Assembly (NCBI RefSeq): GCF_004364775.1
Contig: NZ_SOAL01000007.1
Location: 62,001-126,000 of the forward strand
From: Comamonas sp. JUb58
GTDB lineage: Bacteria; Pseudomonadota; Gammaproteobacteria; Burkholderiales; Burkholderiaceae_C
Direction of reading: 5' to 3'
Length of the DNA stretch: 64,000 bases
Of this stretch, positions 1 to 9,479 are shown one piece after another (positions within the stretch are counted from its first letter, which is position 1; every line of letters begins with the position of its first letter). A program made the position numbers and the translations under genes. The notes below the pieces were generated by a model. That model was not told where the DNA came from. It saw nothing but the letters and a program-made list of their open reading frames with translations, and did not search any database.

Positions 1-44
1 TGATCGGCGACCGCCTGCGTGAAGCTCTGGACCCGAGGAAGTAA
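1..44 (+). CDS. ABC transporter permease, C-terminal end only (DppC-like)
   Basis: Only the last 13 codons and the TAA are present, read from base 3. They encode a GDxLREALDPRK ending, which is the usual C-terminus of dipeptide/oligopeptide transporter permeases of the DppC/OppC type. The TAA overlaps the ATG of the next gene (TAATG), so the two are translationally coupled. The assignment rests on this short tail plus the two matching ATPase genes that follow. The body of the gene lies outside the window. Confidence 0.7.
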   Translation, partial: IGDRLREALDPRK

Positions 45-1017
45 TGACTATCCCTTTGCTTGAAGTACAAGATCTGCAGACGGTGTTCCACACCGAAGAG
101 GGCGCCTGGCCCGCCGTCAGCGACATCGATATCCGCTTGGAGGCGGGTGAAATTCTGGGCCTGGTCGGTGAATCCGGCTCGGGCAAATCGGTCACCGGCT
201 TCTCCATCTTCGGCATGATCGATGCCCCCGGTGAAGTCACCCAGGGCAAGGTGCTGTTCAAGGGCCAGGACCTGCGCGAACTGTCGGCCGAGTCCATGCG
301 CAAGCTGCGCGGCGACCGCATCGCGATGATCTTCCAGGATCCGCTGATGACGCTCAACCCGGTGCTGCGCATCGAAGAGCAGATGCTCGAAGCCATCGAC
401 GCGCACCAGAAGCTGCCCAAGGCACAGGCGCTGCAGCGCTGCGTGGAGGCGCTGGCCATGGTCGGCATTCCCGCGCCGGAGAAGCGCCTGCGCAGCTACC
501 CGCATGAGTTCTCGGGTGGCATGCGCCAGCGCGTGGCGATCGCGATTGCAATGCTCAACCGCCCCGACCTGATCATCTGCGATGAGCCCACGACGGCGCT
601 GGATGTCACCATCCAGGGCCAGATCCTCTACCGCATGCAGCAGATCTGCCAGGCCCAGGGCACGGCGCTGATCTGGATCACCCACGACCTGGGCGTGATC
701 GCCGAGCTGGCCGACCGGGTGGCGGTGATGTATGGCGGCCGCATTGTCGAGACCGGCACCGTCGCCGAGGTGCTGGATGCCCCGCGCCACCCCTATACCC
801 AGGGCCTGCTCAATTCGCTGCCCGCCCAGGCCACGCCGGGCGAGCGGCTCACGCAGATCAACGGCATGGCGCCCAGCCTGTCGGGCCGCGTGCCCGGCTG
901 CGCCTTTGCGCCGCGCTGCGGCCGCGCCACCCCGCGTTGCGTTGATGAGCAGCCCCCCGTCACTACCATTCCCGGCCGCGCATTCCGCTGCTTTGTACCG
1001 CTGGAGGCACCTGCCGC

Positions 1018-1021
<4 letters not shown>
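44..1021 (+). CDS. dppD: Dipeptide/oligopeptide ABC transporter ATP-binding protein
   Basis: A 325-residue cytoplasmic ATPase that powers peptide uptake through a membrane permease pair. Visible motifs are Walker A GESGSGKS near residue 45, the signature [11 protein letters not shown], Walker [13 protein letters not shown] and the H-loop WITHDLG. The C-terminal oligo_HPY-type region has spaced cysteines ([14 protein letters not shown]). It overlaps the permease upstream (TAATG) and the second ATPase downstream (4-base overlap), a classic dppCDF arrangement. The substrate cannot be read from the sequence. The hydrolase and M20 peptidase downstream suggest a peptide or acyl-amino-acid substrate. 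The symbol reflects family position only. Confidence 0.9.
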
Positions 1022-2022
<1,001 letters not shown>

Positions 2023-2052
2023 TCGCTGGACGACTACGGAGGACACTACCGC

Positions 2053-2931
2053 ATGGACTGGCAACGTTTTACCCAGCAGCACGGCCGTTTTGCCATCGAC
2101 TGGCAAGCCGGTGACGGCGCGCTCTACCTGCCGATCACCCTGAACTGCTACCGCCCTGAAGGCGTAGCCGCCGATGCACCGGTGGTGCTGGTGCAGCACG
2201 GCGTGCTGCGCAATGGCGACGACTACCGCGACTTCTGGATGCCCGCGGCAGACCGCTATGGCCTGCAGATCATCGCCCCCACCTTTGGGAACGAGCACTG
2301 GCCGGGCGTGGAGAGCTACAACAACGGCAGCGTCTGGAGCGAAGAGGGCGACCTGCAGCCGCGTGACTACTGGGCCTACCAGGCGGTGGTAAACCTGGCC
2401 CGGCAGCTGCGCGATGCCGGGGTGGTGCAGCAGCAGCCGCTCTACCTGTTTGGCCATTCGGCCGGCGGCCAGTTTGTGCACCGCCTGGTCAGCACTTTGG
2501 GTGCTGCCGGCTTTGCCGGCGTGGCGGCGGGCAACCCGGGCTGGTACACCTTGCCCGATGCCCAGCAGGATTTTCCGCAAGGCTTGTCCGGCATTGGCCT
2601 GGCCGATGGGGCGCTGGCCCAGCTGCTGCGCACCCCGCTGGTCATTTTGGCGGGCGACCGCGACACCGACACCCAGGACCCCAACCTGCCGGCCGAGCCC
2701 GCCGCACTGCGCCAGGGCCCGCACCGCTTTGCCCGTGCCCACCACTACTATGCAGCCGGCCTACAGGCCGCAGCCCGGCTGGGCATTCCGCTGGCCTGGC
2801 AGCTGCATGAAGTGGCAGGCATCGGCCACGATGGCGAGGCCATGAGCCATGTCTGCGCCCATCTGTGGTTTGAGGGGCGCATGCCCGATGCGGACTGGTT
2901 GGCCCCCTGGGCTGGCCGCGTCACCGCCTGA
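2053..2931 (+). CDS. Alpha/beta-hydrolase
   Basis: A 292-residue predicted hydrolase. The nucleophile elbow GHSAGG places the catalytic serine at residue 136, after a strand YLF. An early VLVQHG strand fits an oxyanion-hole position, and a late GIGHDG is a good candidate for the catalytic histidine. There is no signal peptide, so it should be cytoplasmic. It lies 30 bases after the dppF-like gene with a strong ribosome site (GGAGG about 9 bases before the ATG), so it is probably the next gene of the operon. It may cleave an ester or amide in the imported substrate. The specific reaction is not known. Confidence 0.8.
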   Translation: MDWQRFTQQHGRFAIDWQAGDGALYLPITLNCYRPEGVAADAPVVLVQHGVLRNGDDYRDFWMPAADRYGLQIIAPTFGNEHWPGVESYNNGSVWSEEGDLQPRDYWAYQAVVNLARQLRDAGVVQQQPLYLFGHSAGGQFVHRLVSTLGAAGFAGVAAGNPGWYTLPDAQQDFPQGLSGIGLADGALAQLLRTPLVILAGDRDTDTQDPNLPAEPAALRQGPHRFARAHHYYAAGLQAAARLGIPLAWQLHEVAGIGHDGEAMSHVCAHLWFEGRMPDADWLAPWAGRVTA

Positions 2932-2970
2932 CCACCCACATCACTTTTCGACAAGACCCAAGGAACAAGC

Positions 2971-4116
2971 ATGCAAGCAACAACGCAACAACTGGTGGAC
3001 GGCATCTCGGAATGGATGCGCTGCGAATCGCCATCGAACAACCCTGCGTCGATCGCCCGCATGATCGAGATGATGCGCGCCCAGGCCGCAGCCGCTGGCC
3101 TGCGCGCCACGGTGATCGAGACCCAGGCCGAAGGCAAGCATGCGCCCGGCCCGGTGCTGCCCGTGCTGCACATCACGAACCGCGCCGAGGGTGATACCCG
3201 TGAAGGCCTGCTGATCCTGGGCCACGCAGACACCGTGCACCCCATCGGCATGCTGGCCGACAACCCGATCCGCATTGAAGGCGACCGCCTCTACGGCCCC
3301 GGCGGCTACGATATGAAGGCCGGCATCTACCTGGCGCTGACGGCCATGAGCGCCGTGGCCACGCCAGGCAGCACCCCGCTGCCGGTGGACCTGCTGATCG
3401 TGCCTGACGAGGAAACCGGCAGCCACGCATCGCGCAAGCATATCGAGGCCTTTGCCCGCAATGCCCGCTACTGCCTGGTGGCCGAGCCTGCCCGCGCCAA
3501 TGGCGGCCGCTGCGTGACCGCACGCAAGGGCACCGGCATGCTGCGCCTGGGCGTCAAGGGCCTGGCATCGCATGCCGGCGTCGCCCATGACAAGGGCCGC
3601 AGCGCGATCCGCGAAATGGCGCACCAGATCCTGGCGCTGGAAGCGATGACCGACTACCAACGCGGCGTGACCGTGAGCGTGGGCACCATCGAGGGCGGCA
3701 CCACCACCAACACCGTGCCGGCCTTCTGCAAATGCGTGGTCGATTTCCGCCTGCCCGATCTGCAGGCCGCCGATGAGCTGGTGGGCAAGATGCGCGCACT
3801 GCGCCCTGTGGGTGAAGGCCTGGCGCTGGATATCGATGTGGAAGTGAACCGCCCGCCGATGGTCAAGGACGCACGCGCCGAAGCACTGCTGGCCAAGGCC
3901 CAGCAATCGGCCCGCGAAGCCGGCTTTGCGCTGGAAGAAGCGCCCCCCACCGGCGGCGGCAGCGATGCCAACTTCACCTCGGCCATGGGCGTGCCATCGC
4001 TGGACGGCCTTGGAGCCGATGGTGACGGTGCCCACACGGTGTACGAGCACATCCTGGTGTCGACACTGGAGATGCGGGCGCGCTTCTGGCTGCACCTGCT
4101 GACCCACCTGGACTGA
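2971..4116 (+). CDS. M20 family metallopeptidase (glutamate carboxypeptidase-like)
   Basis: A 381-residue zinc-dependent hydrolase of the M20/ArgE/CPG2 family. Two-metal ligands are visible: H85 and D87 in HADTVH, D114 in GGYDMK, and the E147-E148 pair (general base and ligand) in PDEETGS. A dimerisation domain follows the KGTGMLRLGVKGLASHAG segment. No signal peptide is present, unlike periplasmic carboxypeptidase G2, so it should act in the cytoplasm. It starts after an AAGGA site and is the last gene of the peptide-uptake operon, consistent with hydrolysis of an imported peptide or N-acyl amino acid. Confidence 0.85.
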   Translation: MQATTQQLVDGISEWMRCESPSNNPASIARMIEMMRAQAAAAGLRATVIETQAEGKHAPGPVLPVLHITNRAEGDTREGLLILGHADTVHPIGMLADNPIRIEGDRLYGPGGYDMKAGIYLALTAMSAVATPGSTPLPVDLLIVPDEETGSHASRKHIEAFARNARYCLVAEPARANGGRCVTARKGTGMLRLGVKGLASHAGVAHDKGRSAIREMAHQILALEAMTDYQRGVTVSVGTIEGGTTTNTVPAFCKCVVDFRLPDLQAADELVGKMRALRPVGEGLALDIDVEVNRPPMVKDARAEALLAKAQQSAREAGFALEEAPPTGGGSDANFTSAMGVPSLDGLGADGDGAHTVYEHILVSTLEMRARFWLHLLTHLD

Positions 4117-4148
4117 GAGGCGCAGGCTGGCCCCAGAAGCGGGCCGGC

Positions 4149-4622
4149 TTAGCCCAGCCGCTGGTCCTTGAACGTGACCGGCTGGGTGCGCCCACCCTTG
4201 CGGCGCACCACCACCGTGCCGGCAATCTTGTCGTGCCAGCCCTGCTTGCGCTGGTCAAAGGCCACCCAGATCAGGCCCAGGCAGAGCGGAATGATGGACA
4301 CAAAATAGCCGAGGTAGCGGACGACAGATTGGCCCAGGCTCATCGCCTCTCCGGTCTCGGCATCCACAATCTCGGCCCCAATCAGCATCTTGCCTGGCGT
4401 GGCCCGCAGCTTGTGCCACAGCCAGATGCAGGCAACCGCAGGCAGCACCCAGCTGATCAGTACATCGGCCGGGCCTTGCACCAGGCCTTCCGCCATGAAG
4501 TACTCCCATCCGTATATCGCCACCAGGGCCGGGGTGATGATGACCAGCAACACCACGGTATCGATCAAGGCCGCACCGACGCGCGCCCAAAAGCCTACAT
4601 ATTCCAGATCGCTGTTATCCAT
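4149..4622 (-). CDS. RDD family membrane protein
   Basis: A 157-residue integral membrane protein. It begins near the RDD signature region (FWARVGAALIDTVVLLV, where the usual R-x-x-A-x-x-I-D pattern is present). It has two hydrophobic helices before a charged loop and a third segment (YLGYFVSIIPLCLGLIWVAF) before the QGWHDKIAGTVVV motif, which is highly typical of RDD proteins. The start was chosen at the ATG preceded by GGAG. A longer upstream reading frame overlaps the opposite gene and lacks a ribosome site. RDD proteins are mostly of unknown function, with some linked to ion transport. It is convergent with the M20 gene. Confidence 0.85.
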   Translation of the reverse strand: MDNSDLEYVGFWARVGAALIDTVVLLVIITPALVAIYGWEYFMAEGLVQGPADVLISWVLPAVACIWLWHKLRATPGKMLIGAEIVDAETGEAMSLGQSVVRYLGYFVSIIPLCLGLIWVAFDQRKQGWHDKIAGTVVVRRKGGRTQPVTFKDQRLG

Positions 4623-4733
4623 TTTTTGCTCCACTGAGTGGCGCCATCTTAGGCCTCTCCGGTAAAGCCGAAGTGACAAGGCCTGGGCGCGCCGTGGCAA
4701 GATGCGGCTTTCTCCACTGCCCGAGAGCGCACC

Positions 4734-5570
4734 ATGGCACCCCCCAATCCCGAGCTCCGCATGGCCCCCGATATGTGGGCCTTTGAAGCGCTGTACGCCC
4801 AGCCCGCAATGCTGGATGGCGAAACCCTGCGCGCCGCGCTGGCCGAGCGCCTGGGCACGGTGGATTTGGTCGCAGATGGCGACACCATCTTGCTGGCGCT
4901 GCGCGACTACTGCGTCGACTACAGCGACAAAAAAGGCGTGCCCAGCGAGATCGCGATCATCCGCGCGGGCGAGACTATGGACGCCACCGACTACGCCAGC
5001 GCGCTGGAGCAGACCTGGGACTGGCCCGAAAAGGAAAGTGCGCTGGCCCAGTGCCAGCACTGCGTGCTGGTGAGCGAGTTCATGGGCCGGGGCCTGCCGG
5101 TGCCCGAGCGGCTGGAGATCCTGCAGGCCGTCATGCATGTGCTGATCGAGAACGGAGGCGTCACTGCCATCAGCCAGACCAATGCCGGCTGCCTGCTGAA
5201 CCCGCAGCGCTACCTGCAAGCCCATGCCGACGGCTTTATCTACTACGGCGTCGTCAATGTGCGCTTTTTCAACATCAGCAACCGCCCCGGCGAGATGCTG
5301 ATGGACAGCCTGGGCGGCGCCACCTTTGGCGTGCCCGATGTGCAGCTGCTGTTCTCCGAGATGGACCCTGCCGAAGTCTCGCGCTTTGTGTTCAATACCA
5401 GCGTCTACCTGGTCGAGCACGGCGATGTCATCGCCGACGGCCACACGGTGGCCGGCATCGATGGCCAGAGCAAATGGGCCTGCAAGCACCTGGATGCGCT
5501 GGTCGAGCCCGAGCGGCTGGTGGTGGATGTCGATCCTCGCCCCGCTGAGGCGGCCGGGCAGGGCGACTAA
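4734..5570 (+). CDS. DUF4261 domain-containing protein
   Basis: A 278-residue soluble protein of unknown function. The central and C-terminal parts (VLIENGGVTAISQTNAGCLLNPQRY, then VVNVRFFNISN and MDSLGGATFGVPDVQLLF, described here in pieces) resemble DUF4261 proteins. There is no signal peptide or membrane helix. It is divergent from the RDD gene and ends 3 bases from the stop of the convergent map gene, so it is probably monocistronic. Family assignment is from remembered sequence pattern, so moderate confidence. Confidence 0.65.
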   Translation: MAPPNPELRMAPDMWAFEALYAQPAMLDGETLRAALAERLGTVDLVADGDTILLALRDYCVDYSDKKGVPSEIAIIRAGETMDATDYASALEQTWDWPEKESALAQCQHCVLVSEFMGRGLPVPERLEILQAVMHVLIENGGVTAISQTNAGCLLNPQRYLQAHADGFIYYGVVNVRFFNISNRPGEMLMDSLGGATFGVPDVQLLFSEMDPAEVSRFVFNTSVYLVEHGDVIADGHTVAGIDGQSKWACKHLDALVEPERLVVDVDPRPAEAAGQGD

Positions 5571-5573
5571 GAC

Positions 5574-6368
5574 TTAGACCGGCGCGTAGCTGCCGGTGCC
5601 ATTTGGCCAGGTGGTCAGCACCTCATGGCCATCGGGCGTCACCGCCACCATGTGCTCCCACTGCGCCGACAGCGAATGGTCCTGGGTCACGACGGTCCAG
5701 CCATCGGCAAGGGTCTTGACCTGGCGCTTGCCGGCATTGAGCATGGGCTCAATCGTGAACAGCATGCCGGCCTCCAGCACCAGGCCCTCGCCCGGGTTGC
5801 CGTAGTGCAGCACATTCGGGGCATCGTGGTAGGTCTGGCCAATGCCATGGCCGCAGAACTCGCGCACCACACCAAAGCGCGCGCGCTTGGCCACCGTCTC
5901 GATCGCATGGCCGATATCGCCCAAGGTGGCGCCCGGCCGCACCTGGGCAATCCCCGCGCGCAGCGCCTCGTAGGTGGTCTCGACCAGGCGCTTGGCCAGA
6001 ATGCTGGGCGTGCTGACAAAATACATGCGGCTGGTATCGCCAAACCAGCCATCCTTGATGACCGCCACATCGATGTTGACGATGTCGCCCTTTTTCAGAA
6101 TCCGGTCCTCGGACGGAATGCCGTGGCAGACGACATGGTTCACCGAGGTCAGGATGGTCTTGGGGTAGTCCTGGTAACCCAGATTGGCTGGCACCGCCTT
6201 TTGCACGTTCACGATGTAGTCGTGGCAAATGGCATCCAGCGCCGCGGTGCTGACCCCCGGCACCACATGGGGCGCAATCATCTCCAGCACCTCGGCCGCC
6301 AGCTGCGCGGCCTGGCGCGCACTGGCCAGCTCGCTGGCGGTATGCACAGGCGTGATGCGTTGCTTCAT
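5574..6368 (-). CDS. map: Methionine aminopeptidase type I (second-copy type)
   Basis: A 264-residue enzyme removing the initiator methionine from nascent proteins. All five metal ligands of the family are identifiable: D in NIDVAV, D in GDTSR, H in FCGHGIG, E in TIEPML and E in AQWEHM. The substrate histidine is in VVCHGIP. In betaproteobacteria the housekeeping map usually sits next to rpsB. This copy is instead coupled by a 4-base ATGA overlap to an upstream ParD-like gene, suggesting an accessory paralogue. Catalysis looks intact. Its role in this pair is not established. Confidence 0.92.
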   Translation of the reverse strand: MKQRITPVHTASELASARQAAQLAAEVLEMIAPHVVPGVSTAALDAICHDYIVNVQKAVPANLGYQDYPKTILTSVNHVVCHGIPSEDRILKKGDIVNIDVAVIKDGWFGDTSRMYFVSTPSILAKRLVETTYEALRAGIAQVRPGATLGDIGHAIETVAKRARFGVVREFCGHGIGQTYHDAPNVLHYGNPGEGLVLEAGMLFTIEPMLNAGKRQVKTLADGWTVVTQDHSLSAQWEHMVAVTPDGHEVLTTWPNGTGSYAPV

Positions 6369-6595
6369 GCCGCCATCCTTGCCTTGGCCACCAGCGAATG
6401 GATATCCAGGCCACCGTCCAGCTCCGCCTGCACCAGCACCTGGCAGATCGCGCGGTGGTCCAGATCGGGGTACATCTCGGCAAGCATGCCTACCCGCATC
6501 CAGTGCTCGGCCTGCGCATTGATCGAACGGCTCAACGCCGCGCCCGCGACCCGCAGGTTCTCATGCATCGGGTCGGAAATTTTGACGATGCCCAT
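6365..6595 (-). CDS. ParD-like antitoxin-family protein
   Basis: A 76-residue protein that matches the ParD-like family (ribbon-helix-helix type). The N-terminal strand GIVKISD is followed by helices LRVAGAALSRSINAQAEHWM and a second region ending LDIHSLVAKARM. It overlaps the start of the map gene by 4 bases. No RelE/ParE toxin gene is adjacent, so the partner, if any, is the aminopeptidase. An inverted repeat at 6606-6638 lies directly upstream of its start and is a plausible autoregulatory operator. Family match is inferred from sequence pattern. Confidence 0.75.
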   Translation of the reverse strand: MGIVKISDPMHENLRVAGAALSRSINAQAEHWMRVGMLAEMYPDLDHRAICQVLVQAELDGGLDIHSLVAKARMAA

Positions 6596-6605
6596 GGCTA
6601 TCCTC

Positions 6606-6638
6606 TATAAAACATACGCGAATTGTATATGTTTTATA
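6606..6638. promoter_or_regulatory. Inverted repeat upstream of the ParD-like gene
   Basis: Perfect 10-base arms TATAAAACAT (6606-6615) and ATGTTTTATA (6629-6638) are separated by 13 bases. The repeat begins 11 bases before the ParD-like start codon on the minus strand. Ribbon-helix-helix proteins commonly repress their own promoter from such sites, so this is a candidate operator. Function is inferred. Confidence 0.55.
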
Positions 6639-6685
6639 TATTTTCCGTTGATGCGCGGACGGTGTGGGGATGTCGGTATCGGCAG

Positions 6686-6742
6686 TAAAGATATATCTTT
6701 ACAAAAAATCCGCTTGAAATCTTCGATTGAAAGATATATCTT
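6686..6742. promoter_or_regulatory. Two PadR-type palindromes upstream of the His-rich regulator
   Basis: A perfect 16-base palindrome TAAAGATATATCTTTA lies at 6686-6701. A second copy of its core, AAGATATATCTT, lies at 6731-6742. The centres are 43 bases apart, about four helical turns, so two dimers could bind the same DNA face. The second site ends 26 bases before the chosen start of the PadR gene. YqjI-type PadR regulators bind palindromes in their own promoter, which fits autoregulation. Confidence 0.65.
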
Positions 6743-6768
6743 AGATGCATCTTAGTAAAGGAACACAG

Positions 6769-7416
6769 ATGCCACATCCCCATCACCACTTTCATCACCA
6801 CCACCACCTCTGCAGCCCCCGGGGCCGCCATATGGGCGAAGAGGGTGGCCCTGGCCGAGGCCCACGCCACCATGGTGATGGCCCGGGCCACGGCCCACAC
6901 GGCCATGGCCACGGGCCAGATGCTGCGCGCCACCTGGCGCACAAGCGTGAGCGCATGTTCGAGGCTGGCGGCCTCAAGCTGCTGGCGCTGCATTTGATTG
7001 GCCAGCAACCCAGCCATGGCTACGACGTGATCCGCGCCGTGGGCGAGCTGGTCGGCGGCGACTACCAGCCCAGCCCCGGCACCATCTACCCCACCTTGAG
7101 CTACCTGGTGGACATGGGCCATGCAACGGCCAGCGAATCCGAAGGCGGCCGCAAGCGCTACACCATCACTGCCGAAGGCGAACAGGCCCTGACCGAGCAA
7201 GCCGATGCGCTGCAGCTGCTGCTGACGCGCCTGGCCCGAGGCAAGGACCGCGATGCCCGCCAGCGCCCGCCGCAGCTGGTGCGCGCGATCGAGAACTTCA
7301 AGATGGCTCTGCGCCTGAAGATGGCTGGCGACGGCGAGACGGCACTGTCGGCCGAGCAGATCGACAAGATTGCCGCTTTGCTCGACGAGGTCGCTCTGAA
7401 GATCGAAAAGGCCTGA
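6769..7416 (+). CDS. PadR family regulator with His-rich N-terminus (YqjI-like)
   Basis: A 215-residue regulator. Residues 1-45 are dominated by His, Gly and Pro (HPHHHFHHHHH and further HGHGHG-type runs), a likely metal-binding tail. A PadR winged-helix domain follows: LLALHLIGQQPSHGYDVIRA, then PSPGTIYPTLSYLVDMGHA, then the wing GGRKRYTITAEG. E. coli YqjI has the same architecture and is a nickel-responsive repressor. The start was moved to the ATG preceded by AAAGGA; an in-frame ATG 24 bases upstream lies inside the palindrome. Two palindromes upstream suggest autoregulation. Any ferric reductase partner (as in E. coli) is not next to it. Confidence 0.85.
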   Translation: MPHPHHHFHHHHHLCSPRGRHMGEEGGPGRGPRHHGDGPGHGPHGHGHGPDAARHLAHKRERMFEAGGLKLLALHLIGQQPSHGYDVIRAVGELVGGDYQPSPGTIYPTLSYLVDMGHATASESEGGRKRYTITAEGEQALTEQADALQLLLTRLARGKDRDARQRPPQLVRAIENFKMALRLKMAGDGETALSAEQIDKIAALLDEVALKIEKA

Positions 7417-7541
7417 GCGCGCTCCGGGCCTGTTGCCCGGGCGCCGCAAAGCTTGCGCCATATCGTGTCGCCAGGCGCTGGGCCGGGGTATGCTCGGTAG
7501 CTATCCATCCTCCGGGATGACAACCTCTACCGAGCAAGACC

Positions 7542-8450
7542 ATGCAACGACGCCACTTTGTAGCCGCCACCCTGGTAATGGGTAGCGGCTCCGTTTTTGG
7601 CCTGGCCGGATGCGCATCCCGCCAGTCTGCCCATCCCCGTGCCGACCGTGCGCTGCACAAGGCGCTGACCCTGATTGAAGCCCAGAGCGGTGGCCGCCTG
7701 GGCGTTTATGCGTTGGATGCCGAGACCGGCGGCGAGGCCGGCTACCGCAGCGATGAGAGCTTTCCGATGTGCAGCACCTTCAAGACCTTGCTGGCTGCCC
7801 ATGTGCTGTACCTGGGGCAAACCGGTGCGCTGGATCTGGGCCAGCAGGTGCTGGTGACCTCGGCCGACATGGTGCCCTATGCGCCAGTGACGGAAAAGTA
7901 CAAGGACCAGCCCGGCGGCATCAGCTTGCTGGAGCTGAGCGAGGCGATTGTGGTGCTGAGCGACAACGTCGCCGCCAACCTGCTGCTGCGCGCCAGCGGT
8001 GGACCCGAAGCCTTGACGGCCTGGCTGCGCACCCTGGGCGACAAGGCCACGCGCCTGGACCGCATCGAGCCCCTGCTCAACACGGCCGAGCCCGGCGACC
8101 CGCGCGACACCACGACGCCGCGTGCGATGCAGGCGACCCTGCAGGCACTGCTGCTGGGCGATGTGCTCAAGGGCTATGGCCGCGCGATGCTGCAGCAGTG
8201 GCTGAGCGACAGCCGCACCGGCGACAAGCGCGTGCGCGCAGGCCTGCCGTCAGAGTGGCGCGTGGGCGGCAAGACCGGTGCCGGTGCCCACAGCACTGCC
8301 AACGACTGCCTGATCGCCTGGCCCAATGCGGCGTCGGAAGGCCTGATCATCACCGCCTACCTCACCGGTGGCGAGCGCACGACCGCACAAAGCGACGAGG
8401 TGATGGCCAAGGTGGGCGCAGCGATTGCGCAGTGGCACGCTGCGCTGTAA
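7542..8450 (+). CDS. bla: Class A beta-lactamase, predicted lipoprotein
   Basis: A 302-residue serine beta-lactamase. Active-site motifs are complete: S78-T-F-K81, S140-D-N142, E176 in EPLLN (omega loop) and K244-T-G246. A cysteine precedes the catalytic serine (MCSTFK), as in CTX-M/KPC-type enzymes, but no second cysteine follows KTG (KTGAGAH), so the KPC-type disulphide is absent. The N-terminus carries twin arginines (MQRRHF) and a lipobox LAGC with C24, suggesting a membrane-anchored form. No LysR ampR-like gene is adjacent. Substrate range cannot be read from sequence. Confidence 0.92.
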   Translation: MQRRHFVAATLVMGSGSVFGLAGCASRQSAHPRADRALHKALTLIEAQSGGRLGVYALDAETGGEAGYRSDESFPMCSTFKTLLAAHVLYLGQTGALDLGQQVLVTSADMVPYAPVTEKYKDQPGGISLLELSEAIVVLSDNVAANLLLRASGGPEALTAWLRTLGDKATRLDRIEPLLNTAEPGDPRDTTTPRAMQATLQALLLGDVLKGYGRAMLQQWLSDSRTGDKRVRAGLPSEWRVGGKTGAGAHSTANDCLIAWPNAASEGLIITAYLTGGERTTAQSDEVMAKVGAAIAQWHAAL

Positions 8451-8459
8451 ACAACGCGG

Positions 8460-9434
8460 CTATTTGGCAACTGGCTGGCGTGGCCCGGCCAGCAAGCCCT
8501 TGCACAGCTGCAGCAGCGCCCAGACCAGCACCAGCGGTATCACCAGGGTCTGCAGCGCAAACACCACCATCAAGGTCACGAGCCGTTCCACCTGCTGATC
8601 GAGCTGCTGCTGCAGCTCGCTGAGCTTGTCGCGCAGTGCATCGCCCGGGTTGCGCACGAGATCCTGCACCCCGGATGCCGCCTGGCTGGCCGATTGCTGG
8701 GCCTGCTGCCCCCATTGCTTGAAGCGCTCCCAGAGGCTGGATGACGGCGCCACAGCCGGACTGGCCGGCGGGGTCGGCGTGGCTGCGTCCGCACTTGGCG
8801 CCTTGGCCGGGGCGCGCACATCAAACTGCTGCAGCTGGCCCACTGCTCCTTCGGTGGCGATCTGGTTTTCCTGGTAGGTCTGCGCGATGAAGTGCTGGAA
8901 CAGCGCCTCGCTGCCGATGATGGTGACGGGCATCACCAAACGGGTAAACAGCAGCACCACCAGCAAGCGGCTGAGCCAGGTCGGCACCGTCTGCTGGCGC
9001 CAGCGCAGCAGCAGCCAGGCCAGCGCGATGAGGCTGAGCAGCCCTGTCACGCCATAGCTGCCCCCCATGGACAGCAGCAGCTTTTGCAGGCCAAAGGCAA
9101 TGCTGGCCCAGAGCATCCAGTCGGCAAACTGCGCCACCAGGTCGCTGATGGGGGCCAGCACCTGGCCCAGGGTCAAGGTCAGGCCCACGCCCATCGGCTG
9201 CACGGCCAGCTCGGTGCCCTGCAGCACCGAGACGACGCTGTGCAGCGCACGGGCAGTCGCAAAACTGAGCAGGGAGCGTTGCAGGCCGTCGTCCACATAG
9301 CGGTCGGCCATGGTCTGAAAAGCCGGCAGCCAGCACAGCACAACGGCCAGCACCAGGAGGGTGGCCAATGCGATCTGGCGGGGTGTCCAAGGGGATGCGC
9401 CTGGCGGGCGCGGGGAGGAGGGGAGATTGTTCAT
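8460..9434 (-). CDS. Polytopic membrane protein of unknown function
   Basis: A 324-residue protein that I do not recognise. It has about five hydrophobic segments: residues 20-40 (ATLLVLAVVLCWLPAF), a pair around 105-145, one around 155-175 (LLVVLLFTRLVMPVTIIG) and one near the C-terminus (VVFALQTLVIPLVLVWALL). Between the last two is a Pro/Ala-rich and Gln-rich stretch (SSLWERFKQWGQQAQQSASQ) likely forming a long periplasmic or cytoplasmic amphipathic region. It is convergent with the beta-lactamase, 9 bases from its stop, so a functional link is not implied. Confidence 0.75.
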   Translation of the reverse strand: MNNLPSSPRPPGASPWTPRQIALATLLVLAVVLCWLPAFQTMADRYVDDGLQRSLLSFATARALHSVVSVLQGTELAVQPMGVGLTLTLGQVLAPISDLVAQFADWMLWASIAFGLQKLLLSMGGSYGVTGLLSLIALAWLLLRWRQQTVPTWLSRLLVVLLFTRLVMPVTIIGSEALFQHFIAQTYQENQIATEGAVGQLQQFDVRAPAKAPSADAATPTPPASPAVAPSSSLWERFKQWGQQAQQSASQAASGVQDLVRNPGDALRDKLSELQQQLDQQVERLVTLMVVFALQTLVIPLVLVWALLQLCKGLLAGPRQPVAK

Positions 9435-9479
9435 CGGCGGGCGGCCAGTACAGTGGCCGTAAGTCGAAGGAACAACCGA

